Of a stretch of DNA of 62,278 bases, positions 55,169-62,278 are shown piece after piece. The notes beneath the pieces were generated by a model. That model did no database searches and was not told the DNA's origin. It saw only the letters and a program-made list of their open reading frames with translations. Position 1 is the stretch's first letter; each line of letters opens with the position of its first letter. The DNA is from Hyphomicrobiales bacterium (GTDB taxonomy: Bacteria > Pseudomonadota > Alphaproteobacteria > Rhizobiales > Beijerinckiaceae), in the NCBI GenBank assembly GCA_947455025.1, contig CANGLU010000010.1, positions 1 to 62,278 of the forward strand, written 5' to 3'. A program made the translations under genes and the position numbers.

Positions 55169-56539
55169 ATGTTGGATAAGCATATCGAAAGTCTGACCAG
55201 CCTATTGGGGCCTAACGGGGTTAAATTCGGCTCCGATCTTGCGGCCTATGATCAAGGGTTTGATGCTTCCAATCTCCTTGCCGGGCTAGCGGCGTTACCG
55301 CGGGATACACACCAGGTTTCGGAAATTTTGGGCTATTGCAGCGCCGCTGGATTGAGCATCGTCCCGCAAGGCGGACGCACGGGCCTATCGGGGGCAGCGG
55401 GTTCATCGGCTGGTCAATTGATTGTGATGATGCAAGCCATGGCCCAGATTGTGGCGATCGATACCGTTTCGCAAACCGTCCTTGTTGAGGCAGGCTGCAC
55501 CTTGGAAGCGCTTGAAACGGCGGTGCGTGCCCATGGTCTCACCTGTGGTATTGATTTGGGCGCGCGTGGTACGGCGACGATTGGCGGGATGATCGCCACC
55601 AATGCAGGCGGTCAAGAGGCCTTTCGTTTCGGCCCGATGCGCCAGCGCGTTTTGGGCCTAGAAGTTGTTTTGTCCGATGGGCGCGTCTTGAACGATCTAA
55701 CCCAAGTCATCAAGGCCAATGGCGGCTATGATGTGAAGCAGCTCTTTATCGGGTCTGAAGGGACGCTCGGCCTTATCACGCGCGCATGCTTGCGCCTTGC
55801 ACCCTATGAGGGCGAAGCGGTGACGGCCTTTGTTGCTGCGGAGTCGCTCGACGGGGCTATTCACCTCTTCCGCCGATTGGAAGCCCGCACGCAAGGACGG
55901 CTTCTCCGCGCCGAAGTGATGAATGCCCATCATGTACAACTATCCGTCAAGGATCACGGCGAGGCGGCGCTTGGCACCTTCGCAGGTGACAAAGATTGCG
56001 TGATTTTTGAACATACCGATGCAGCGATGTTGGAAGAGGAATTGGGCCGCGCCTTAGAAGACAGGCTGATCGCGGATGCTCTCCTGTGCAAGAACGAGAA
56101 GGAGCGTGCGGCTGTCTGGAAAATCCGGGAGGATTGGGCGGTCGATCGCGCCTATCCGAAGGGCCTTTGGTTCGACATTTCGGTTCCGCTTTCGTCGCTT
56201 GGACGTTATGTCGAAGAACTCGCCGCGCGGTTGAGGTCTTACAATCCCGCATTCCATTTGTTTTTCATCGGCCATATGGGGGACGGTAATCTGCATGTGA
56301 CCGTCAATGCCGATCACCCGATTACCGACCAGTACAAACCGGTTACCAAACTTGTTTATGAGGGACTGAAGGAAATAGGTGGCTTCTTTTCAGCCGAGCA
56401 CGGGATCGGGGTCGAGAAGCGGGAGGCCTTGCTGGCTGAAAGCGATCCCGTTCGACTGGCGCTGATGCAGGACATTAAGCGCCTGCTTGATCCGAAGGGG
56501 ATCATGAACCCGGATAAGGTTTTGCAAGTGAGGGATTGA
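55169..56539 (+). CDS. FAD-linked oxidase, D-2-hydroxyacid dehydrogenase type
   Basis: The 456-residue flavoprotein has the PCMH-type FAD-binding domain (about 40-215) with IVPQGGRTGLSGAAGSSAG and GGMIATNAGGQEAFRFG. The C-terminal GlcD/DLD cap has HMGDGNLHVTVN (about 372-383) and the final SAEHGIGVEKREAL. It oxidises D-2-hydroxyacids such as D-lactate, D-2-hydroxyglutarate or glycolate, passing electrons to a quinone or other acceptor. Length and motifs suit D-2-hydroxyglutarate or D-lactate dehydrogenase better than GlcD, whose E and F subunits are absent. Confidence 0.88.
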   Translation: MLDKHIESLTSLLGPNGVKFGSDLAAYDQGFDASNLLAGLAALPRDTHQVSEILGYCSAAGLSIVPQGGRTGLSGAAGSSAGQLIVMMQAMAQIVAIDTVSQTVLVEAGCTLEALETAVRAHGLTCGIDLGARGTATIGGMIATNAGGQEAFRFGPMRQRVLGLEVVLSDGRVLNDLTQVIKANGGYDVKQLFIGSEGTLGLITRACLRLAPYEGEAVTAFVAAESLDGAIHLFRRLEARTQGRLLRAEVMNAHHVQLSVKDHGEAALGTFAGDKDCVIFEHTDAAMLEEELGRALEDRLIADALLCKNEKERAAVWKIREDWAVDRAYPKGLWFDISVPLSSLGRYVEELAARLRSYNPAFHLFFIGHMGDGNLHVTVNADHPITDQYKPVTKLVYEGLKEIGGFFSAEHGIGVEKREALLAESDPVRLALMQDIKRLLDPKGIMNPDKVLQVRD

Positions 56540-56584
56540 ACGACCCATTATCAAGGGCCCATTTTACGCTGAATTGTGGTTTTT

Positions 56585-57493
56585 CCTACAAGATACAGTT
56601 GTCACTTCCCCTGTCAATGTGGTTAACGCTTATGGTTAATGTCTTCTTAATGTGGATGAAGTGCGCACTATTGCAGCGATGCAGGAAGAGATGACGCACC
56701 GCTGAGGGCACGCAACGGACGATTGTCTATCGGTTGTGTAACGGCCTTGGCGCAACGGGGTGGTGCGGGGTAGACTGGGTTTAAGATAAATAACGCAACG
56801 CCTGCCCGGATCCAGTCCCTATGCAACGATTAAGCCTTCGTGAAGCCGCCCATTTGTCGGGGGCGAACAAGTCCACGATCCTGCGCGCGATCCAATCGGG
56901 TCGGCTTAAGGCGGAGCGGACGCCGAGCAATGAATGGTCGATTGAGGCTGAAGAACTAAGGCGCGTATACCCGCCGCTGAGCGAGCCTAGTGCGCCCGAG
57001 CAAACCTCTGATGGCAAACCCATCGAAGACCTGCCGATGCTAAACCTGAGCGCACCAGTAACGCCACCCTTTGCCTATGTACCGGTGCCCGATGCGGTGG
57101 CGGAAGAGCTGAAATCGCTTGAGGAGCGTTGCGCAACCCTTGAAGCGGAGCAGGTGGTGCAGGCCAAAAAACTGGCCGAGATGACAGCGCAACGCGACCA
57201 GTGGAAGCAACGGTGCGACACGCTTTCTGCAACGCTGCGCGCACCGTCTCGTTCATCGGATCCACGCAAGCCTTCGGGCGGGGATGGGGTGGTGGCAATG
57301 TTTGTGAGCGTCGGCGCGTTTTGGCTGGCGGTCATGGCAGGCGCTGCGGCGGTTGTCGACAGCAATGAGAACCACGAGGCGCCGATTGCGCTGGCACTGG
57401 CAGGGATTGGTGCAGCCGCTTGTATTTATTATCTTATTCGCAAAAGGCAGACGGAGAGCGCCTCACTCTCTGACCTTTGAGCTTAAACGCCTC
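56585..57493. repeat. 909-bp direct duplication, right copy
   Basis: This is the second copy of the segment at 50824-51732, same orientation, no gaps. The promoter that faces left in it has no gene, because the sequence to the left is the end of the FAD oxidase gene and unrelated to the left copy's flank. Neither end shows obvious target-site duplication or terminal inverted repeats. Confidence 0.95.
56821..57480 (+). CDS. HTH, coiled-coil, membrane protein, right paralogue
   Basis: The 219-residue product has the same architecture as the left paralogue: HTH (about 1-50), coiled coil (about 92-135) and two hydrophobic segments (about 157-206). Differences are A56P, a Lys to Gln in the coiled coil, Leu-Pro to Ser-Ser near residue 147, a Leu to Val at the first membrane segment and a Thr to Ser at the end. 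The reading frame is intact. A run of seven substitutions in nine bases stands at the Leu-Pro/Ser-Ser site. Gene dosage, a diverging pair, or recent gene conversion could keep them alike. Confidence 0.85.
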   Translation: MQRLSLREAAHLSGANKSTILRAIQSGRLKAERTPSNEWSIEAEELRRVYPPLSEPSAPEQTSDGKPIEDLPMLNLSAPVTPPFAYVPVPDAVAEELKSLEERCATLEAEQVVQAKKLAEMTAQRDQWKQRCDTLSATLRAPSRSSDPRKPSGGDGVVAMFVSVGAFWLAVMAGAAAVVDSNENHEAPIALALAGIGAAACIYYLIRKRQTESASLSDL

Positions 57494-57591
57494 TATAAGA
57501 TCGGTCAGCAAGCTATTGAATTTATAGTTTATTAACCATTTAAAGCGCTGATAACGCCTCCCTTTTTAAAGACCTTTGCAGAAAGCCCCCG

Positions 57592-58932
57592 ATGGCGATG
57601 AATGAAACAACGCGCCAGTCGCAATCGGGCGCTGCAGGCCATCCGGCTTCGGCCTGTCTGGGCTTGGATTTCGGCACGACGAATTCCGTTGCCGCGATGA
57701 TCGGGACAGGGGGGCTTATCGAAACCGCCCAGTTTATCCATGACGGCCTAGCCGATTCCGTTTGCCGATCGGCGCTGAGCTTTTTCAAGTTCGACAATGA
57801 GACCCAAGTGGAGATTGGACCATGGGCGGTTGATCGCTATTTGGCCGATCCGATGGATTGCCGGTTTTTGCAATCCTTCAAAACCTTTGCCGCGAGCGGC
57901 TCGTTTCGTTCAACCGCTATTTATGGCCGCCCATGGCGCTATGAAGATTTGATGGCCCATTTTATCGAAGGCCTATTGGCCAAATGCGAGCCATTATCAA
58001 TGAAGCCATCAGGCCGTTTAGTCATCGGAAGACCCGTTGCCTACGCCGGTCACGCGCCCGATGCCGCCTTGGCCCAATCGCGCTATTTGACGGCATTAGA
58101 AAGATGCGGGTTCGACGATGTGCATTTTGTCTATGAGCCTGTCGCTGCCGCGTTCTATTTTGCCCAACGCCTCGAAAAAGATGCAACCGTTTTGGTGGCC
58201 GATTTCGGCGGCGGCACGAGCGATTTTTCGATTGTGCGTTTTTCCTTCGACAAGGACGGAATTCGCGGCATTCCGCTAGCGCGGACCGGCGTTGGCTTGG
58301 CAGGTGATCGGTTTGACTATCGCATTCTCGATCATGTCGTCTCGCCAAGGCTCGGAAAGGGCAGCCAATATAAAAGCTTTGGTAAGATGCTCGATATTCC
58401 CATTCATTATTTCGCGAATTTTGCCGCCTGGCATCAACTGGCCATTATGAAGGCGGGTCCGACGATACGGGAATTGCGCCAATTGGCTAAGGCTAGCGAT
58501 CATCCCGAACCGCTCGAAATGCTAATCACCGTCATTGAGAATGATCTCGGCTATCCGCTCTATAAGGCCGTATCGGAAGCCAAGCTCGCTTTATCCCATC
58601 ATGAGCGCGCGGCCTTCGCCTTCCACAGCGATGGCATTTCAATTGATGCGACCATCGAACGGGCTGACTTTGAGCGCTGGATTTCACCGGATCTCGACCG
58701 TATCGATCAGGCGGTCTATCAAGCGCTAATGGATGCGGGGTTAACACTGGCCGACATCGATAAAGTCTTTCTAACGGGCGGTAGCTCGTTTGTGCCCGCT
58801 GTTCAGGCCCGCTTCAAACGCTTTGGCGAGGATCGCTTGGAAACGGGCGATCAGCTTTTGTCGATTGCATCGGGCCTTGCTTTGATCGGGCAGGAAAGCA
58901 ACATTGAGCGTTGGACGGTTCGTGAAGGTTAA
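57592..58932 (+). CDS. Hsp70-like protein, YegD type
   Basis: The 446-residue protein has only the actin-fold ATPase part of Hsp70. The phosphate-1 motif GLDFGTTNSVAAMIG (about 24-38) is followed by the connect-1 and phosphate-2 region VLVADFGGGTSDFSIVRF and the adenosine motif VFLTGGSSFVPAVQARF (about 385-400). The substrate-binding domain and lid of DnaK are absent, as in E. coli YegD. It probably works as a specialised chaperone. A TTAACCAT half-site lies about 55 bp upstream (57532). Confidence 0.9.
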   Translation: MAMNETTRQSQSGAAGHPASACLGLDFGTTNSVAAMIGTGGLIETAQFIHDGLADSVCRSALSFFKFDNETQVEIGPWAVDRYLADPMDCRFLQSFKTFAASGSFRSTAIYGRPWRYEDLMAHFIEGLLAKCEPLSMKPSGRLVIGRPVAYAGHAPDAALAQSRYLTALERCGFDDVHFVYEPVAAAFYFAQRLEKDATVLVADFGGGTSDFSIVRFSFDKDGIRGIPLARTGVGLAGDRFDYRILDHVVSPRLGKGSQYKSFGKMLDIPIHYFANFAAWHQLAIMKAGPTIRELRQLAKASDHPEPLEMLITVIENDLGYPLYKAVSEAKLALSHHERAAFAFHSDGISIDATIERADFERWISPDLDRIDQAVYQALMDAGLTLADIDKVFLTGGSSFVPAVQARFKRFGEDRLETGDQLLSIASGLALIGQESNIERWTVREG

Positions 58933-58979
58933 GGTCGGATGCAGACAGCCATCGTCGCATCGATCGGTAGGAGAGCAGT

Positions 58980-60476
58980 ATGAAGGCGACTTTTCTTGGG
59001 CTTGATATTGGTACGTCATCCATCAAGGCCCTCCTGATTGACGAGCAACAGCGCGTTGTCGCGGAAGCGTCAGTGCCCCTTACGATTTCAAGGCCCGAGC
59101 CGCTTTGGTCGGAGCAAGATCCTGAGGAGTGGTGGCAAGCCTGTTTGACCGCGATTGCTCAAGTAAGACAAGAAGCCCCTGAAGACTTTTCAGCCCTTCA
59201 AGCCATCGGATTATCGGGGCAGCAACATGGCGCCGTTTTTCTTGACGCCGATGGCCATGTGCTCCGGCCCGCCATTTTGTGGAATGATGGACGTTGCGGC
59301 CGCGAGGCGGAAGAATTGCAAGCCAGTCTGCCCGATTTTGTCGAGCGCGCATCCAATATCGCGATGGTCGGGTTTACGGCGCCGAAAGTTTTGTGGGTGC
59401 GTCGGCATGAGCCCGATGTGTTCAAGAAGACCAGAAAGATTGTGTTGCCGAAGGATTATATCCGCTTCCGGCTTTCGGGTGCCTATGTCGCCGAAATGTC
59501 GGATGCGGGCGGCACACTCTGGCATGATATTGCGGGCAGACGATGGGATGATACGTTGCTGGCCGCAGGCGGTATTGACCGCTCTTATGTTGCCGATCTC
59601 GTTGAAGGCTCTGATGAGTCTGCACGGGTGAGCGATGGATTGTCGACCAGTTGGGGCTTAACGAAAGGCTCGGTGGTGATTGCCGGCGGCGCGGGCGACA
59701 ATGCGGCCGCAGCGGTTGGTATTGGTGCTATCCATGCGGGCGAAGGTCTGTTGTCGATGGGCACATCGGGCGTGTTGTTTGCGGTGACCGATCGGCTGTT
59801 AACCAAGCCTGCGCGTGCCTTAAACGCCATGTGCCATGCGCTACCGCAGCGATGGCATGTGATGGGCGTATCCTTATCAGCAGCATCGGCGCTGTCATGG
59901 TTTGCTGATGTCATCGGCAAAGGCGAGCGTGTCGGTGATTTGATCGCCGAAGTTCAGGCTTTTGCATCGCAGCCAGCACAGCGTGCCAATGCGCCAATCT
60001 TCGTGCCTTATCTGTCCGGCGAGCGAACGCCCCATAATGATCCGGAAGCGAATGGTATGTTTGCAGGCCTTCGTGCACAGCATGATCAGGTGGCTATGGC
60101 TTATGCGGTTATGGAAGGCGTTGCCTTTTGCTTTGCCGACGATTTCGATGTGTTGGCGGATTCAGGCACCCATCTCAATAGTTGTTTCCTCGTTGGCGGC
60201 GGTGCCCGCAGCCAATTTTGGGGTCAGATGCTCTCCGATGTGTTGCAGTTTCCGTTGGACCTTCCAGGTGGTGCTGAAACCGGTGGCGCGCTTGGTGCCG
60301 CACGTTTGGGCATGTTGGCAGCGCGTGTCGGGAGTGAGGCGGAGATTTGTTTCAAACCGGATGTTAAACTTCGCTATTCACCTGATCCAAAAGAGCAATC
60401 TTTTTATCAGCCTCGCCTTGACCGCTTTAGGGCGCTGTATGAAGCCGAACGCCGGATACGTATGAGGGGCGCATAA
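58980..60476 (+). CDS. xylB: Xylulokinase
   Basis: The 498-residue FGGY kinase has the N-terminal LGLDIGTSSIKALLIDE, GLSGQQHGAVFLD (about 77-89), the FGGY signature around GVSLSAASALSWFAD (about 293-307), and the C-terminal ATP-binding FLVGGGARSQFWGQMLSDV. It phosphorylates D-xylulose to xylulose 5-phosphate. Length is normal. No xylA or xylose transporter is near it, and glpD converges on it 6 bp after the stop. Specificity for xylulose over other polyols is by family similarity. Confidence 0.9.
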   Translation: MKATFLGLDIGTSSIKALLIDEQQRVVAEASVPLTISRPEPLWSEQDPEEWWQACLTAIAQVRQEAPEDFSALQAIGLSGQQHGAVFLDADGHVLRPAILWNDGRCGREAEELQASLPDFVERASNIAMVGFTAPKVLWVRRHEPDVFKKTRKIVLPKDYIRFRLSGAYVAEMSDAGGTLWHDIAGRRWDDTLLAAGGIDRSYVADLVEGSDESARVSDGLSTSWGLTKGSVVIAGGAGDNAAAAVGIGAIHAGEGLLSMGTSGVLFAVTDRLLTKPARALNAMCHALPQRWHVMGVSLSAASALSWFADVIGKGERVGDLIAEVQAFASQPAQRANAPIFVPYLSGERTPHNDPEANGMFAGLRAQHDQVAMAYAVMEGVAFCFADDFDVLADSGTHLNSCFLVGGGARSQFWGQMLSDVLQFPLDLPGGAETGGALGAARLGMLAARVGSEAEICFKPDVKLRYSPDPKEQSFYQPRLDRFRALYEAERRIRMRGA

Positions 60477-60482
60477 AGCCTT

Positions 60483-62009
60483 TTAATGTGTCCGTTCTGC
60501 GATGATGAAGGCCTCCAGAGCCTTAACTTCATCCGCATTTAGCCGCAGCCCTAGTTTACTCCGCCGCCATAAAATATCATGCGCGGACATGGCCCATTCC
60601 TGCGCCATTAAATAGCGTATTTCGGCTGTTGAAAGTGTCTCGCCGTAAAAGGGGCCGATATCTTCTTCCGTTGTAGCGCTTCCTAAAATCAAGGTCGTCT
60701 TTGTGCCATAGGCGCGGGCAAGGCGGCGGATCAATTCTTTTCGGATATTTGGATATTGATGATGGTACAGATCGACAAGCTTTTGAAAATCCGTTTTTTC
60801 AAAATCGCCGCCGGGTAAGGCTGCATGGCCCGTCCAGCCTTTTCGCTGTACAGCCGATGGGGGAAGATAGGGCGAAAGCTTTTCAAGCGCAGCCTCTGCC
60901 AAGCGGCGATAGGTTGTTATTTTACCGCCAAAGATCGAAAGCAGCGGCGCTTGACCGGTTGGCGCATCGAGCGTGAGAACGAAATCGCGGGTTGCTTCTT
61001 GGGCCTTTGAAGCGCCATCATCATAAAGCGGCCTGACGCCCGAATAGGTCCATATGATATCATCGGCAATAATCGGCTTGGAAAAATATTCGCTCGCTGC
61101 AGCACAAAGATAATCGATCTCTTCTTGGCTTATTGTGACCTTTGCCGGATCGCCCGTATAGTCGCGATCCGTTGTGCCAATGAGCGTGAAATCCTGCTCA
61201 TAGGGTATCGCAAAAATAATTCGGCCATCTTTATTTTGAAAAATGTAACAGCGATCGTGATCATAAAGGCGTGGAACGACGATATGCGACCCTTGCACCA
61301 TGCGAATTTTAGCTTTGGTGTTGGATCGAATTTTTCCGGCTAAGACGTCGGCCACCCATGGTCCAGCGGCATTAACAAGGGTCGCCGCGCGTATGGATTT
61401 TGATTGCCCTGTTGTTTGATTTAGAATCGTGAGCTTCCATGCGTTTTCGTCGCGATCCGCCGACATGAGTTTGTGCTTTGTTTCAATGATAGCACCATGA
61501 TCGCGCGCATCCATCGCATTCAAAACAACCAAACGGGAATCCTCCACCCAACAATCCGAATATTCAAACGCGATCGTTGAATCGCCTTTTAAGGGTGTAC
61601 CGGAAATATCAGACGTAAGATCAAGCTTACGGGTCGGGGGTAGGTTTTTACGGCCGCCAAGGTGATCATACAGAAAAAGGCCCAGACGCAAGATCCATGC
61701 GGGCCGCAAGCCGCGATGATAGGGCAAGACAAATCGAAGCGGCCAGATGATATGGGGTGCAATGCCCCACAAAATCTCTCGCTCAATCAGCGCTTCACGA
61801 ACCAGTCGAAATTCGAAATGCTGCAGATACCGCAAACCGCCATGGATGAGCTTGGTTGACCAGGAGGAGCTGCCTGATGCCAGATCATCCTGTTCACACA
61901 GATACACGCTCGAACCCCGCCCTGCGGCATCGCGAGCAATGCCCGCACCGTTAATGCCGCCACCAATTATGGCGATATCAAAAATCTGTTCGGTCAGATG
62001 AGCCTCCAA
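60483..62009 (-). CDS. glpD: Glycerol-3-phosphate dehydrogenase, aerobic
   Basis: The 508-residue flavoprotein has the FAD-binding IAIIGGGINGAGIARDAAGRG near the start, SSWSTKLIHGGLRYLQ (about 48-63), and the C-terminal domain with the long helices. It oxidises glycerol 3-phosphate to dihydroxyacetone phosphate on the inner membrane and gives electrons to quinone. The start is odd: there is no ATG in a fitting place. TTG at 62009 begins the frame; a GGAGG directly after it stands five bases before a CTG at 61997, which could be the real start codon. No glpK or glpF is in the window. Confidence 0.9.
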   Translation of the reverse strand: MEAHLTEQIFDIAIIGGGINGAGIARDAAGRGSSVYLCEQDDLASGSSSWSTKLIHGGLRYLQHFEFRLVREALIEREILWGIAPHIIWPLRFVLPYHRGLRPAWILRLGLFLYDHLGGRKNLPPTRKLDLTSDISGTPLKGDSTIAFEYSDCWVEDSRLVVLNAMDARDHGAIIETKHKLMSADRDENAWKLTILNQTTGQSKSIRAATLVNAAGPWVADVLAGKIRSNTKAKIRMVQGSHIVVPRLYDHDRCYIFQNKDGRIIFAIPYEQDFTLIGTTDRDYTGDPAKVTISQEEIDYLCAAASEYFSKPIIADDIIWTYSGVRPLYDDGASKAQEATRDFVLTLDAPTGQAPLLSIFGGKITTYRRLAEAALEKLSPYLPPSAVQRKGWTGHAALPGGDFEKTDFQKLVDLYHHQYPNIRKELIRRLARAYGTKTTLILGSATTEEDIGPFYGETLSTAEIRYLMAQEWAMSAHDILWRRSKLGLRLNADEVKALEAFIIAERTH

Positions 62010-62129
62010 AGGTCATGCGATTAGGACTTGAGCTTTGCCCAATGTTAGCCCGGAAAGGAAGTGATCGTCGATCGAAGCGACACTTACAATCTTCATGTTG
62101 GTGGGATTATGGCTGAAACCATTAAATAA

Positions 62130-62179
62130 TGGTGCCCGGGGGCGGGATCGAACCACCGACACTGCGATTTTCAGTCGCA
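62130..62179 (-). tRNA. 3' fragment of tRNA-Phe(GAA), 5' half missing
   Basis: Read on the minus strand: an anticodon arm TGCGA-CTGAAAA-TCGCA (anticodon GAA), variable loop GTGTC, T arm GGTGG/CCGCC, acceptor 3' strand CCCGGGC, discriminator A and CCA. All parts downstream of position 27 are perfect, and the bases upstream (AT-rich) do not supply a D arm or an acceptor 5' strand. So it is not a functional tRNA. This is the form of an attachment site displaced by integration. Confidence 0.85.
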
Positions 62180-62278
62180 CTTTTTATGTCCTAAGTCACT
62201 GATTTTATTAGATGTGTTTGACAATTTTCATTCAAAATGCCCTATTAAAAACCAATAACTTACGAGAAAAACGTCAAA
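62180..62278. other. AT-rich DNA to the right of the tRNA-Phe fragment
   Basis: These 99 bp are clearly AT-richer than the glpD region. No frame longer than a few tens of codons is open to the edge, and no integrase end is seen. If the fragment is an attachment site, this is the end of the integrated element. Confidence 0.5.

Noticed and set aside
1-62278. CRISPR arrays, rRNA, riboswitches, transposases, integrases
   Set aside because: I looked for regularly spaced repeats, rRNA signature stretches, B12/TPP/SAM-type leaders and transposase motifs, and found none.

Overview
The window looks like a chromosomal stretch of an alphaproteobacterium, most likely a member of the Hyphomicrobiales (Rhizobiales). 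This rests on a DUF2865-type protein, a class II DAHP synthase, Pol IV with an N-terminal zinc-ribbon-like extension, an AerR/PpaA-like B12-binding protein, HicA/HicB sequences of the rhizobial type and CtrA-like TTAA-N7-TTAA sites. No rRNA operon, CRISPR array, transposase or integrase was seen. Most of the DNA is ordinary housekeeping sequence in short operons.

Left part (1-25 kb). The window opens inside a tRNA-Val(CAC) gene. An AT-rich pair follows: a small exported DUF2946-like protein and a PCu(A)C copper chaperone. Then come gph, a small exported protein, rpiA, glutathione reductase, an MFS exporter, recQ, class II DAHP synthase, a LigB-like dioxygenase, a PEBP/YbhB protein, an AraC regulator, glutamine-dependent NAD synthetase, a Phd-PIN toxin-antitoxin pair, gltX, two exported proteins, cysS, a GNAT acetyltransferase and citramalate synthase. 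A hicA gene with an internal deletion is still coupled to an intact hicB. Pirin, LOG and LysM proteins close this part. Palindromic repeats sit in several intergenic gaps.

Middle (25-47 kb). This holds an Atm1-type ABC exporter, the psd-pssA phospholipid pair, infA, maf-yacG, a PLD-like protein and a TPR O-GlcNAc-transferase-like protein. It continues with pgi, an SDR, selO, bioY, a tyrosine-phosphatase-like protein and a B12-binding regulator. A complete branched-chain amino acid ABC transporter follows, with LivM and LivG fused in one polypeptide, then an ABC-F ATPase.

Right part (47-62.3 kb). Two tandem bactofilins, small exported and membrane proteins and a CAP lipoprotein lead into a 909-bp direct duplication (copies at 50824 and 56585). 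Each copy carries a whole gene for a helix-turn-helix/coiled-coil/membrane protein and its CtrA-like upstream region. dinB, htpG and an FAD-linked oxidase lie between the copies. An Hsp70-like protein, xylB and glpD follow. The window ends with a 50-nt 3' fragment of tRNA-Phe with no 5' half, next to AT-rich DNA. This is the usual scar of an integrative element, which would lie to the right of the window.

The most interesting signals are the island-type tRNA-Phe scar, the duplicated CtrA-box/HTH-membrane gene, and the HicA deletion that leaves HicB without a toxin. I found no confident case of a wholly new multi-gene system.
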